Shown here: in pieces, positions 1-12,107 of the stretch
How the letters are laid out: each line of letters starts with the position of its first letter
Numbering within the stretch: position 1 is the first letter of the stretch
Assembly (NCBI GenBank): GCA_025766275.1
Contig: JAFKAC010000007.1
Location: forward strand, 868,001 to 932,000
DNA length: 64,000 nt
Source: Lactarius indigo
Taxonomy: Eukaryota; Basidiomycota; Agaricomycetes; Russulales; Russulaceae
Direction: 5' to 3'
Program-made: the position numbers and the translations under genes
The notes under the pieces: model-generated
Databases searched by the model: none
What the model was told of the DNA's origin: nothing
Seen by the model: the letters and a program-made list of their open reading frames with translations, nothing else

Positions 1-2528
1 CTGCAGTGTCGGCCTTAGCTTTCGCCTCACGCCTGGCCTTTTCCTCCGCTTTCTTCGCCTCTGCATCAGCTTTTATCTTCGCGCGAGCGGCGTCCTCTTG
101 CTCCTTGCGTGCATTTTCTTCGGCCTCAGCCTCAGCCTTGGCTTTGGCAGCAGCTTCAACCTTGGCTTTAGTTTCCTCACGCTTGGCCTTGGCCGCCGCC
201 TTCCTGGCGTCCACAGCAGCTTTCCTCGCCTCGGCAGCATCAGCCTTTTCCTTTGCGCGAGCGGCCTCCTCTTGTTCCTTGCGTGCCCTTTCTTCGGCTT
301 CGGCTTCAGCCTTGGCTTTGGCAGCAGCTTCGACCTTGGCCTTGGCCTCCGCCTTCCTGGCCTCTGCAGCAGCTTTCTTCGCCTCGGTGTCAGCCTTTTC
401 TTTCGCGCGAGTGGCCTCCTCTTGTTCCTTGCGTGCCTTTTCTTCGGCTTCGGCTTCAGCCTTGGCTTTGGCAGCAGCTTCAGCCTTGGCCTCCGCCTTC
501 CTAGCCTCCGCAGCAGCTTTCTTCGCCTCGGCATCAGCCTTTTCCTTCGCGCGAGCAGCCTCTTCTTGCTCCTTCCGCGTCTTTTCTTCAGCCTCCTTGC
601 GTTCCCTGTCCTCGGCCTCCTTGCGTTCCTTCTCCTCGGCTTTGGCCCGTGCTTCAGCTTCTAGACGGAGTTTAGTCTCTTCCTGCGCCTGCGCTCGTGC
701 CTTGGCCTCAGCCTCGGCCTTTTCGCGCTCCTGGCGGGTCTTGGTGTCGCGCGGGCGCCACGCGCCAGCCATGGGTGTATCGTCCTCCGACTCGCGCGAT
801 GACGACTCGTAGCCGGGGTCGCCGGAACTTCCGATGATGCTAGACACGAAGCCAAACAGACCGCTGGCTGGGGTGGACGCGCTCTGTTTCTTGTGTTGGA
901 AGGCACGCTGGGTCTGGGTGGAGCTAGATGCGGTAGCGGAGGCAGGAACAGGAGTCGGTCGGGGGGTCGTCGAACGTTTGGGCGGCTCGGAACTGGAGAC
1001 GGTCGTGTCGATCTTTAGCTGCTCCTTCTTGGTCGGCTCGGCAGTGTGTGAACGCGGGCGATCAGAGGGTACGTCAAGGGTGGATGCGGTGGCAGTGGTT
1101 GACTGTTCGCTCTGGGTGCGAGCGCGCTCCTGGCGCGCCTTGCCAGAGCCCTGCTCGGCAGTCTCAGGCTTCCTCACAGGCCCCTGGCCTTTGTTCTCTA
1201 CGACGCCCTTTGGGTTCGACGCGGCCTGAGTAGCGTCCTTCGCCTTAATGGTGTCCGTTGCTGCTGACGTTGCTGCAGGCTCCGACTGATGTGTTTTGAG
1301 ATCAACCTTTTTTATAAAATCTCGTTTACTGGGGTCCAAATGCACAACAGGATCCGATCTACTCGCCTCCTTCCCTCTTGGTTCTGGCTTATTCTGCAAC
1401 TCCGATACCCTTTCGGCTCCATCACGTTTCATCAACCCTTGAGTAGGCGGTGGGGTCGGCGCGACTCTACCTGCGGCGGCCGTAGCCGTTGGACGTTCCG
1501 TTTGCGTGGCCATTGGTGAACCCGTTGGCGGCACCACCCGAACCTGCACTGGCAAATCAGCATGAGATGAAACGGGAAGATAGGCATTCATCACCGATCC
1601 ACCTCGATGTGAGTTCGAAACGGAGTGACCCATCCCGTTTGTTTGGATGCCAAGTTGAGGGGTGTTACGGCCACCTGTTGGCGTTCCGCGGCCAGTAGGT
1701 GTTTGCGGTGTAGAGGGGCGCTCAAGAACTTCTATGGGTGCTGACAACTGGAATAGATCTTGTATGAGGGCACCTAGCTCGGCATCCGCAAGGTTGACAG
1801 GAGAGGAGCGTGAAGCTCCAGACTTTTTGCCGCCGAATACGGGCGCTCTGGCGATCTCGCGAGCACGTGCCAGCTGGAGAGCGGTCTCCAGGCCGAGCTC
1901 TCGACCTTCTTCAATTGAAATGGGTTCGTCGCGAAGGGTAAGAGTAGTGTACGCCTCCTGGAGAAGATTCCGGTCGATTTCATGAGTCTGGTAGATGATG
2001 ATCTTTTGAAGAGCTGGTATCTCGAGTTGCTCGAGCTCGCGTAGGGCAAGTGCTTTGGCCTCGACAAAGTCCCACTGGTGGGCAAGCTTTAGTATTGATG
2101 ACCATTCTTCGACAGACGCCTCATAGATGGAGTATTTTCTGGAATGCTACGTTAGAGAGGGCAAGAGATGACATAATGATAACTGGGAACGCACGGATTG
2201 TAGAAGATCCAGAGGAAGCGCTCAAAATCAATTCTGAGGGTATCTTCGAGGATGAACGGGTTGTTGTCCGAGGAACCCTTGGTAAACTCCCCAGGAGGCG
2301 GTGGGTGGGGAAGTTTGTCCCGAAAGAAAGCCGAGTCGCGGGTAAAGAAGAAGCGATGTACACGAAAGAGATAGTTTTCCACCTGTTGACGCGTCATTAT
2401 CTATAACCGAAACAATAGCCGATCATGAAGCCACGTACGCGAAAGATGACGTCCCCTCCGTGAATGTAATATTCACCATGGCGAACAATACGCTCGCCAT
2501 TGGGGTGTGGGCTAACCGCAGAGTTCAT
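1..2528 (-). CDS. BTB/POZ-domain protein BTB1 (type A), 3' end beyond window in long form
   Basis: Seen: exon 1 2528-2439 (30 codons), exon 2 2382-2195 (188 nt), exon 3 from 2138. The translation has the fungal BTB pattern: YYIHGGDVIFR, then VENYLFRVHRFFFTRDSAFF, GSSDNNPF and FERFLWIFYNP. Such domains mediate protein-protein dimerisation; partners are unknown. Two 3' ends are possible. By analogy with BTB3 and BTB4, exon 3 stops at 1603 and joins 1543-1467, giving a short Gly/Asn tail with stop at 1467-1469. If that 59-nt intron is kept, the frame stays open to the window edge and adds a Pro/Ser/Thr-rich linker followed by a long Ala/Glu/Lys coiled coil. Start chosen as the ATG that gives the same 30-codon exon 1 as BTB2. 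The distal coiled coil could instead belong to a separate downstream gene. Confidence 0.75.
20..650 (-). repeat. Coding tandem repeats of an Ala/Glu/Lys coiled coil
   Basis: In the open minus-strand frame, imperfect repeats of about 48-58 codons follow each other. The recurring block reads approximately KAEAEAEEKARKEQEEA followed by RAKEKADAEAKKAA. The same DNA word (gcgcgag on the plus strand) recurs at 81, 255, 405 and 549, giving spacings of 174, 150 and 144 nt, all multiples of three. This composition predicts a long charged alpha-helical coiled coil. Copy number beyond position 1 cannot be seen. Confidence 0.8.
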
Positions 2529-3398
2529 GGTCACAGAAATGGCGACGGTGTCGTTACAAAAGTCGTAGAGTGTGAAGGGGAAAACAGGGGAGTAGGTGTG
2601 AAGAAAACAGGGAGGAAACAAGTATGTGAGGGTTGGGAAGGGAAGAAAGAAAAGTGGGCAACACGTGTAGCACGCATGAGGCCTTCGCTTATATATGCGC
2701 AGAGACCATTGTTCAACTTCTTGACACAACAGACGCCGGACCCTGGTTTCGGGGGGCGTTAATGAGAGCTGTGTACGAGTTAGGTTCAGATTGGCACTCC
2801 TCCTGCCATGAGGTTCATCACAGAGCAAAAGCGCAGCGATCTCGTCGGGACATTCACACCTCGTGTTCACCATGCCCCACCGCCTGGTCAAAGTTTCTAG
2901 ACCCTCTACCCGAGCTCCGTGGTCCCCCTATCTGGCAAGGTAGCATCAGTTCCAGCTTCAGACCCGTCTCCGTCGACCCCTAACATAGAGGGAAGGATAT
3001 GACGGAGGGATACGCGGGATGGGTAGGACTCAAACCCGGATGTGAGGGGTCCCGGTCGAACCCTTCTGGGAAGTTTACGTGTCTCGTCCAGCAGGCGAGA
3101 ACGGAGACGGCGTGGGGCATAAATGGGAAAGAGGGATCCGCTGATGGCTGCGCTCGTGAACCAGTGAAGCAATCGATCAGACTCGTGACCGCGACAACTC
3201 GACTTCGTTCCATATCACATTAACACGCAGGTCCGATGAACGGCCACGAAGACACTTATCACAACTGGCTAGTCCACGAGATGATCGTGCGAGACGGACA
3301 AGTACATTTCATCAATGATAACATATACAAACGACTACAACTACATGCGAGCTGAGACGTCTCACGACCCGTTTTGCCTGCCTGTGGGAGGACGACCC
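2529..3398. other. Intergenic, BTB1 promoter side
   Basis: No gene recognised. On the minus strand a TATATAAG element (2688-2695) lies about 160 bp upstream of the BTB1 start. The remainder holds only short unsupported open frames. Confidence 0.5.
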
Positions 3399-4517
3399 TT
3401 AGGACTGGGCCCACGAGAGAGGCCATCGCGACGTACTGCTCTGTTGCCTTCTTCGCGCATTCGGCTTGGTGTCTTCGGTCTTCAGTGGGGTCAACTTTGC
3501 GTTAGCGTTGTCGGTTGTTGGAGGGTGAGTTTCTGATGTTGAGGCACTTTGAGACAACGCTTCGGGTTTAGACGGCGTCGTTGGGGCCGTCTTGGAAAGA
3601 ATAGTGGACGTTAGCACTAGTGACGACGAGAGAATAGTTGTTACTTACTGCCGGAAGGTTAGATGCCCTGTCAAGCCTGTCAGATGACGCATCAGGGCAA
3701 GTCTGTGGCCCAAGGTGGGATACGCCATTTGTGAGAATCTTAGGGAGCCCGAAGATCTCTGATAGTAACCCGTGCAATTTCGGGGCGTCCAGTTGGACAG
3801 GGGAGGGAGTGAGCGGCCCCACACCCGTGTCGGGCCCACGAGACATTTCTCGGGCCCGCGCAATTTGCAGGCTCGTGCGGAGTCCAAGCTTGACGCCCTC
3901 TTCAAGTCCGATGGGCTCCTCGCGGGTAGTGAGGGTTGCGTAGGAGTCAATGAGGAGGGTGGTGTCCAACCCGAATCGTTGATAGATGTGGATTCTGTCG
4001 ACCGGCGACAGGTCCAACTTCTCCAGTTCTCGTATACACAACAGTTCGACGTCCCGGAAGCCCCATTTTTGGGCTAAACCGAGGATGGACGACCACTGAT
4101 GGGGAGTAGCGTCATAGATGGAGTATTTTCTTCGGGCATTAGTGAACTTTGAACCGGGAAATGGTGTTGGACGGCGACTTACGGGTTGTAGAAGACCCAT
4201 AGAAAACAAGCGAAGGCATCGCTCGATATGCCTTCCAAAATGATCGGGTTTTCCTCTGAAGAGCCTGGTGGGTCCTGAACAAGGAACTGGGACGGTTCGA
4301 AAAGTCTTCGGAAATGCGAAGATTCCCGCGTAAAGAAATATTTATGCACGCGGAAGACGTAGTCTTCCACCTAGACAAAAGGTGGTCAGCGAGAGTAAGA
4401 GGACCATTGCTGGGAGATATCGCGCACCCTGAATGTGACGTCGGCTTCATGGATAAAATAACTCCTGTGCCTCGTGACAGGCACGGTTGTTGGGGACGGG
4501 CTTGTTGGGATAGGCAT
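3399..4517 (-). CDS. BTB/POZ-domain protein BTB2 (type B)
   Basis: Exons 4517-4428 (30 codons), 4370-4183 (188 nt), 4129-3649 and 3590-3399; phases 0, 2, 0 all agree. Exon 1 encodes RHRSYFIHEADVTFR, the first BTB strand pair. Exon 2 encodes VEDYVFRVHKYFFTRESSHF, then the type-B signature DPPGSSEENPIIL and FLWVFYNP. Exon 3 continues with KYSIYDATPHQWSSILGLAQ and a helical region ending IARAREMSRG. The last exon is a short Ser/Thr/Pro-rich, basic tail (RRRQQSSTSRW) without the hydrophobic end seen in BTB5 and BTB6. About 316 residues. A minus-strand TATAAAA lies 62 bp upstream of the ATG. Function unknown beyond the BTB fold; likely a protein-interaction adaptor. Confidence 0.8.
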
Positions 4518-6405
4518 GAGAGATTGGAAAGCGGAAGTTGGGATAACGTATGGTCTCAGAGGTCGGCTGCCAGCTCACTTTTATACTGATTGGGCAAATG
4601 ACCTCAGGTGCACACGAGACCGATAAGACAAGCGGGAAGGGTTCGAATATAGGAGTTTCGTTCCTACAGAGTTGGGGCGGGTCAGAGGGCTGGAAAGGAA
4701 GTCTATGGGAGATGGAAGTGGGGTATAGAGCGACCGTATTTCCGCCCTTGGAAGTAGGTTTGCGCTCGCATTGACTAGAGTCTAGCCCAGCCTCATCATT
4801 ATGAAACTCACGCGTCTGTTACTGATCCTCGAGGCTGACGCGTGGCTTTAATGGCATTGACATTGCGCGTGTTACTGTAGTATGGAAGGCACTGCGATGG
4901 CCGCGATCACGATGGGTCTGAATGTTTCGAGCTAAACAACACGCGGCCAGCCGCAGCTGCAGGATGGCGGTGCCCTAGAACAGATTCGACGGAAATGAGG
5001 GGAGGATCAGTCAGAGTGGGTTATCAGACGCCAATCGGCTTACCCCAACCTGCCCCCAATCTTGACAACAGTTTCTCAATTCGGAAGGATAACGCAAAAC
5101 GTTACCACACACGATCTCCGTCACTCCTCACGGGCTCTCGGAACAAATTCAACCCCCGGTCCGAGGCCCTACATGCCGGAAACGGGAACTAGGGTATGGG
5201 TCCCGGCGCAGAACCAGCGGTAGAAACCAGGTGCCGCGCAATCGGACAAGTGGGCGATGCAACTCATACGGAACGGAACTCCAAGTCGGCGTTGACAATA
5301 CCCTAGTGCCAGCTAGGGCATAGCAGCAGCACGTTAGGGCGATTAGGGTTAAAGAAGCTGCGCGTACCTGCTGTCGCCAAGAAATAGAGTACTCGGTATG
5401 CGCCGATCGCAAATGATATCGCTGTAAGATCAACTTTATCATCGATTATTTCCCCTTTGTACGCAGAACGTTCGATGGTACCCCACGTATGAATTGAATG
5501 TATGTACACAGTCGACCAGATCACCCAAGCGACTCCTATCCCTGTGCAGCCTCGTGGAGGTGGAGTCGGCCTGGACAATTGTCTGCTTCTAGAAAAACTT
5601 CAGCGCTTTAAGACAGGAGCCTCTTCTGTGCAGAGATCTCCGTAAGAGTGTGCGAAACGAAAGATCCAAGTTCCTATAGAGGTAAGGCGTACGCGGCAGG
5701 TTCGAGATTGCGCCACCACCGTGCAAGCTGCAGGAAGTGAGGGTAGAATATGGCTAACGCTGAATAAAGGGGGATGTAACCAAATCACTGGGAAAAAACT
5801 TGTAAGACGATACAAGGTAGGAGGACGGTAACCACGCACCAATACACTGTCGGCGTGAGCCCCAACATGTCAAAGGGCGACCTCCCCATGCGACTCTTAT
5901 AACCTGCGCATCGTCCTCCCAATCGTTTCCCAGCTAGCTCAATCTTGTACAGCGGAGTTCGTAAGTTCGCGTTATCGTTATCATGGCCGATGGGCGCTAT
6001 GACTAGGAGAAAACTACTACGTGGGTGTGAGAGCTACCAAGGAGCCTTTTACATACGCTTTCATTTCCCGAACGACACGTAGCCAGCGCGTAACTTACAG
6101 TGTCCGAAGTCGAGACCCCTGTGGCGCCCTCGCCTTCCAGAAAAACTTGTTGCCACGGTTCGTCGCGGCTGGGGAGCTGAGTGCGCTGTCACGCGCTGGG
6201 GTTGATCGAACGTTGATCTTGTGAACAAGGGGCGTACGTATCGGGCCCGAGTTAGCCCCGTTATCGGGTGGGTAGCGGCGGCCGGGGAAACGGTTCACGT
6301 GCAACAAACGTTCGACTGCCATTCGACTACAGGTGACAGGTACTTTTTACATCGTACAGTATTTCTAATCCTATGTTCAGTCCGGATCGCGAGATCATCA
6401 GGGAC
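4518..6405. other. Intergenic between BTB2 and BTB3
   Basis: Almost 1.9 kb with no recognisable gene. A minus-strand frame at 5303-5578 contains somewhat hydrophobic stretches (VAWVIWSTVYIHS) that could be a relic of a fungal membrane protein, but no start, splice structure or family match can be supported. Confidence 0.4.
4579..4585 (-). promoter_or_regulatory. TATA box of BTB2
   Basis: Minus-strand TATAAAA 62 bp upstream of the BTB2 ATG. The same element sits 47-61 bp upstream of BTB5, BTB6 and BTB7. Confidence 0.6.
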
Positions 6406-7469
6406 TCATGATTTTCGCCCATTGGCTTGGCCCCTTGTGGTGTTATTGGCTGTGCCATTTGTGTGACCATTGAGTGGCCCGTTGCCAGTGGTGGAACCGT
6501 TGGCATTGGTCCCCGTTCCTACGTCAGCGGTTCAGGATATGTTCAACGGAAGAAACGCACACTATCAACCTACCTTGGGAAGCAGATGATCCAGAGTTTG
6601 TCTGGGCAGTACTCCCGGTCCGGGAAGTATCCCGCGCATTGGCAGAAGTTCCATTGCCGGTAGACGTCTGGGTGGTGTGCTCGCTTGCCGTACCAGACGG
6701 GGAGAGTTCGAAAATTTCATCGATGATGGCATGTAATTCGACACCTGCAAGATTGACGGGAGAGCGCGGGTTCCCAACCCCCCTGCCGCCGAAAACAGGT
6801 GCTCTGGCGACCTCGCGAGCACGCGCGAGCTGCAGAGAGGTCTCCAAGCCGAGCTCCCGACCTTCTGCGATCGTGATGGGCTCGTCACGAACAGTGAGCG
6901 CCGTGTATGCAGTTTGAAGGTGATTCCGGTCGACATCATAGGTCTGATAAAGAACTACTTTTTGAAGAGCCGTCGGGAACTGTAGGCTCTCCAAGCCACG
7001 AATTGCTAGTTCTTTCACCTCGATAAACTGCCATGTATGTGCAAGCTTTAGAATGGACGTCCATTCCTCAATGTTCGCATCATATAGAGAGTATTTGCTG
7101 GAAAAGTACGTCAAATGACGAGAGTCAATAATAAGGCAAACTTACGGGTTGTAAAACACCCATAGAAACCGTTCAAATTCAATTTTGCTGATATCCTCCA
7201 AGACGAGGGGGAGGTTGTCTGAGGACCCTTTTGTCGTCTCACCTGGAGGCGCTGGATATGGGAGCCTATCGCGGAACCATGAGGAGTCCCGAGTAAGGAA
7301 GTATCTATGCACTCGAAATAGAGTATTTTCGACCTGTTCCCCGCTTTGAATAATTAACAGGGTGTTTAATTATGGGCATACGTACGTTAAACACGGCATC
7401 GCCTCCATGAATATAATAATCTTTGTGCCAAGGTATACGTTGACCTGCGTTAGAAGATGCCGCCGGCAT
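6406..7469 (-). CDS. BTB/POZ-domain protein BTB3 (type A)
   Basis: Exons 7469-7386 (28 codons), 7333-7146 (188 nt), 7097-6574 and 6518-6406, with phases 0, 2 and 1 consistent. An in-frame upstream ATG at 7487 would add six residues. BTB signatures are DYYIHGGDAVFN, VENTLFRVHRYFLTRDSSWF, KGSSDNLPLVLED and FERFLWVFYNP. Exon 3 carries the C-terminal helical part (KYSLYDANIEEWTSILKLAH, ELGLETSLQLARAREVARAP) and a Ser/Thr/Asn-rich linker. The last exon is a 37-codon Gly/Asn/Thr tail ending GQANGRKS, homologous to the BTB4 tail. About 302 residues. Role likely as a protein-interaction module; no partner can be inferred. Confidence 0.82.
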
Positions 7470-9449
7470 GTTACGAGGTTTGAGCAAAGGGGGTAGGGAG
7501 GGTAAGAGGTAGAGCGACGAATGAGAGAGTACGCTGAAGCGCAGCTCTGTCGCTTAGACAGTCGTATATATCTGCGCGGAGCATATCACCCCATCAGATA
7601 TAGAATGCCGCACGCCCAGGTCTCGGGGTTTGCGCAAATTCCGGTGGTCGGGCTGGTCAGGTCATGCCCCTACCCACGCGAACGCATCAAGATCGTAGAA
7701 TCGGCAATGGTATTACGATCTCGTCTGGGGTAATCCGCTCTCGTGTTTGACGTTCGAGCGTGTACACCGAGAGCTATTCGCGGGTCCAATCAATGAGTTT
7801 GTGAAGATTGAGCGCGTGGTTTCGAAGCGCTCGGGTTTTACGACCCAAGATGGAAGGAGTGGTCCCGTTCGCTCCGCATCCGCAAATTCGGGCGTCGGGC
7901 GTGAAGGAGCTACCAAAGATGAGCCGCAGCGGGAGCTGCGGCACACTTACGACACGGAGACGATGGTAGGCACGCTGCCCCAAAGCGTATACTGTCATGC
8001 CCGGAATCCATGGCCGCCCGCTGGCGCACTCTTCTTTGTGGCGTGCGCCGTCGGTATCAACTGCTTTATTCGTCGTGGAGACGCGGGTCGAGCAAGTTGT
8101 CCGTTCATCGGTATCCCCGCACGCTTAACAGCGTTGCATCTGCGATCTCGGACCTCGAGGCCATTTTAGAGCGGCACGTCACCAGAAAAGTCAAAGTAGC
8201 TTCCCGGCCCAGGGCCGTAGGTAGGGCGGACGTATTGATCGAGTATCCTCACCGACACAGAGCTCGGGGAAGGATGGCTACGCAATCTAGAATGTGTGTG
8301 TCAGGTGTCTTCCGCAGTCTAGCCCATGAGGCTAGCTTCCCGAGTCGCGCTCCTTTTTCTGCGTGTGCGCTTGGGGCGCTGTCTGCATGAATTCATGGAA
8401 ACCCCCAAAAGTAGTAAATCCGAGTTCTAGACGGCATCTGATCGTTGTTCTCGGGGAAATGAGGCGTCGTACGCCAGCCCGCAAAGAAAACGGCGGTTGA
8501 CTGAACCCTATCGTTGCTCCCATCCCTATATGCGGCAAGAACCTTGTTGAACACTTCGCAGAGAACACAAGGTATAAGCTGTCAATCCGCAGCAACCACG
8601 TAGCGAAAGGGTCGGGTGACTTGTATCCGATCCCCAATTGCATACCGTACATTACGCAGTCACATTCTAGATAACCCACATTCTAGATAATCATACCAGC
8701 TTAAGAGAAGGTTTACGCACTCACTTTACGACCTATGAATAGAAGTTAGGTACAACTACGGCAGGTACACTGGAACCATCAATCTGGCTTAGACAGGGAG
8801 TGAGCCTGGAACATATCTTTGTGGAACTAGGAACGAATTGCACGCTGTACGTACAACAAATCGTGTACGGAAGGTTGAGGTTGCGTCATAGTAGTAACCC
8901 GTGATCATCTAGGCTTTCTGATCCACGAGTTACCAGACCTCGTGCGACCCAGCCCTCAAAGACCATTCCAGTTTCTTTAGGTCTATTGATGGGTGGCGTC
9001 AAATATGGATCAAGCAAGTGTGGAGACAGTGCACTAGACCTGGGGTAGATCGAACAAGGTCGATGCGGTCGGTGTAAAGTAGAGGGGTGAGAGCGGAGAC
9101 ACGCCGCAACGGTACAGTAACCCCCCCCCCTTCCCAATTTCACATTTGTCCTGGTTCGATCTCCGCTTCGAGTCAAGATCTCCGGTCACTCTTCTCAGTC
9201 ACACTCCTTCGCAAATAGCGTCATGTCTGGACACTCTTCACCCCCACAACGTCCATTAACCTGCAGTTCTGAGGACAGCCCGGTCGTTCGCTTGCCAAAC
9301 AAGCCTAATCTAGCGTTCGACATGATCTAATCAAGCTTCCTCCTTTTATGCGGGACATCCCCGCAGCTATGCTCCCTTCAGAACCCCCTCTCCTAGCCAA
9401 AGATCGCGTCTTTCGAACATGAAATTCCGCCGGCTGGGTTGGTGCGAGT
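7470..9449. other. Intergenic between BTB3 and BTB4
   Basis: About 2 kb with no supported gene. A minus-strand TATATA at about 7565 may serve BTB3. A run of ten C residues occurs at 9121-9130. Confidence 0.4.
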
Positions 9450-10504
9450 TCATTTGTGGCGGCGGCCGTTGACTTGGCCATTGGGCGTTCCATTTACATG
9501 ACCGTTGGCTGAGCCATTTTGCGCGTGGCCATTGGCGATCCCATTGGGAGCGTCGCCCGAACCTACGTCAGCGGATTAGCAAGATGAACTGGAGCATCAT
9601 GCACGCGCGCCTACCTTGGAGTGGGTTCGAGTTTGTCTGAGTGCCAGGCTGAGGTTCGTCGTTGTCACCTGTAGAGGTAGTGCTTCCGGTCGGTTCCGGG
9701 AGCGCTGCACCGCCACCAGAACTCTCTTCAGGTGTTGGCAATTGGAACAGATCTCTGACAAGCATTTCGAGCTCGGCGTCCGCAAGATTTACCGGAGACT
9801 GTAGCTTCTTTCCAAAGGCAGAAGACCGCGCGATTTCACGGGCACGTGCGAGCTGGAGGGCGGTCTCCAGACCAAGCACTCGACCTTCTTCGATTGTGAT
9901 AGGTTCGGCGCGGACCGTCAGCGCGGTGTACGCCACCTGGAGAAGGTTGCGATCGACTGCATAGCTGTGGTACATGACAATTTTTTGGAGAGGAGGTATT
10001 TCGAGCCGTTCCAGCTCGCGCAGCGCGAGCGTTTTGACCTCGGTGAAATCCCATTGGTGTGAGAGTTTTAAAATGGACGTCCATTCGTCGACATTTGCAT
10101 CGTAGAGAGAATATTTTCTTGAGTAATGCATTAGTAGAGGACGAGATCGTACAAGCGAGAAGACATACGGATTATAGAAGACCCATAGGAAGCGCTCGAA
10201 ATCGACGATGGTCACGTCTTCGAGGATAAGTGGGTTGTTATCCGAAGACCCTTTGGTGAATTCACCGGGGGGTGGCGGGTGGGGAAGCTTGTCGCGGAAG
10301 AATGCCGAGTCGCGTGTAAAGAAGTAGCGATGCACTCGGAAAAGGTTGTTGTCAACCTGTCGACAGACTGTCGTTGACAACCAACACAGTATACAGCATG
10401 GAGGGACTCACGCGAAATATGACGTCTCCTCCGTGAATGTAGTATTCGGCATGGCGCACGATGCGTTGGCCGTTTTGGTTGGGAATAGTAGTTGTAGAAT
10501 TCAT
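9450..10504 (-). CDS. BTB/POZ-domain protein BTB4 (type A)
   Basis: Exons 10504-10412 (31 codons), 10356-10169 (188 nt), 10117-9615 and 9562-9450. The last exon is 113 nt, exactly as in BTB3. The ORF also reads through the second intron in frame, but the conserved GTATGT donor and the paralogues support splicing. Signatures: EYYIHGGDVIFR, VDNNLFRVHRYFFTRDSAFF, KLPHPPPPGEFTKGSSDNNP and FERFLWVFYNP. It is the closest relative of BTB1 in exon 2. The tail is a repetitive Asn-Gly stretch (HVNGTPNGQVNGRRHK) of low complexity, probably disordered. About 298 residues. Confidence 0.83.
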
Positions 10505-11074
10505 AATCGTTAGAGATGGAGAAAGAAGCGTTACTGGGGTCGTAAGAGTAAAGGGAAAGTGTCAAAGAGATGGGGAGTGGATGGGGAAGACGAGAAAGGT
10601 GGAGGTGGAGGTCAGAAGAAAAAAAAAAGTGTTCGTGTTCAACGCGTGAAGTTTGTCGCTTATGAGTTGTACGTATGGGTGCGCGCACTGCACACGGCGC
10701 GTAAATTGTCACACCGATGGGCGCCCGGGTGCGGTTTCGAAGGGCAACAACGAGACTTGGAGGTGAGTCCGTCCGCCAGTGAAGCTGGGATCCAGACAAC
10801 GGATGATTGACATCGCCGGTCCCTGGAATTTTACCGGAAGACACACGGGTGCTGGAGCCTTGCAAGTATATTGATGCTTTACTACCTAAAAGTGATGAAC
10901 GCCACCAGGGGACTCGACTTTTTCGATATGAGGAATTTCAACCAGTGGTACGATTGGAACCCGTATTCTTCACGCGCTCCCACGTCGACACGATACTTCA
11001 AAATTACTAATCAGGGACCACCGTCTCGACTTGCGCTCACACACATCATCAACAGTTCAATTCAGTTACATAGG
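10505..11074. other. Intergenic between BTB4 and BTB5
   Basis: No gene. From about 10721 it contains the start of the segmental-duplication unit shared with 14330-14830 and 17540-18070 (for example the gtgagtccgtccgccag word at 10762). Confidence 0.5.
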
Positions 11075-12107
11075 CTAATGAGAATAGGAAGTAAGAAATA
11101 CAAGAAGGCACAAGGCCTGGGACAAGATAATGCTCAATCCGAAACGGTGGCTACGATTTGTCTGAGAACGAACTTTGCCCTCAGTGATGACCGAAAAACG
11201 AGTCGTTCGTGACGCACTGCTATTCTTGTTACGCTTTCCCCTCTTTTCCGCATCATCATCCGTGGTGGTGTTTTGTTTCTGTTGAGGAGGCGTGGTCGAC
11301 TTGTGGAAAATGCCCAATCAAACGTCAGCAGGCAGCAATCGATGCTAGGCTCAGCTGTTTGTTACCGGAGAAGACCCTGATCCCACCCCGAACACGTCTT
11401 CGATAACGGACTGGACCTCCGTTGCGTTGAGAAAACCGTGGTTATGAGCACGTGCGAGCTCTCGTGCCTGTGCAATCTTCAAGCTTGTATCGAGGCCAAG
11501 TTTGTTGCCCTCTTTGACATCCAGAGGTTCCGGCCGGTTTGTCAGTGCAACATAAGAGCTATGCAAGAGGGAGGGATTGATTTTGAACTCTTGATAAAGT
11601 TCAATTTTCTCCACGGGCTGTATTGACAGGTTCTCAAGCTCTCTGATACAGAGCATCTCGACCTGCGCGAAGCTCCACTGTTGGGCTAGCTTCAAAATAC
11701 GTTTCCATTTTTCCAAGGGTGCCTTGTAGATAGAGTACTCTCTTCGAAATAGATGAGGTTGTTAATCGACAGAATAGGAGATTGAATGTGGCTCACGGAT
11801 TGTAAAACACCCAGAGAAGGCCCGCAAAACCTTCGGCCGTTGCATCTTTTAATATAATCGGGTTCGTCTCCGAGGACCCAGGAGGGTCCCGGCAAGGGAT
11901 AGCATTGGGAACGAGCATCGAGTAAAAGTGCCTTGACTCTCTTGTGAGAAAATACTTATGGACGCGAAACACGCTGTCTTCGACCTGAGGACTGGGTACA
12001 TTTAGCCCTAAAGTGAGAGCGCAGGAATGGCGTACCCTTAAGGTGATGTCCCCATCACGGAAAAAGTACTCTTGATGTCGCATCGGTTTATTCTCGTGAC
12101 TAGACAT
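11075..12107 (-). CDS. BTB/POZ-domain protein BTB5 (type B), possible C-terminal hydrophobic tail
   Basis: Exons 12107-12036 (24 codons), 11984-11797 (188 nt) and 11741 onward. BTB signatures: EYFFRDGDITLR, VEDSVFRVHKYFLTRESRHF, DPPGSSETNPIILKD and LLWVFYNP. Exon 3 can stop at 11351, or splice in phase 0 (donor after about 11366) to 11299-11075. In the spliced form the protein ends with a Thr/Asp/Lys-rich linker and a hydrophobic stretch, SIILSQALCLLVFLTS, just before the stop, resembling a tail anchor. The donor (GTAACA) is weak but is used at the same place in the BTB6 and BTB7 models. If tail-anchored, the BTB domain would face the cytosol from a membrane; this is inference. Confidence 0.7.

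Noticed and set aside
6..812. Long plus-strand ORF rich in Ala and Ser
   Set aside because: Antisense shadow of the minus-strand Ala/Glu/Lys coiled coil, which continues the BTB1 frame.
3000..3065. tRNA-like 3' end on the minus strand (GGTTTGAGTCC)
   Set aside because: No matching acceptor, D arm or anticodon arm could be folded; T-loop consensus imperfect.
5303..5578. Minus-strand ORF with hydrophobic stretches
   Set aside because: No start context, no splice partners and no motif; may be a relic only.
9121..9130. Ten-base C run
   Set aside because: Simple homopolymer in intergenic DNA; no functional context.
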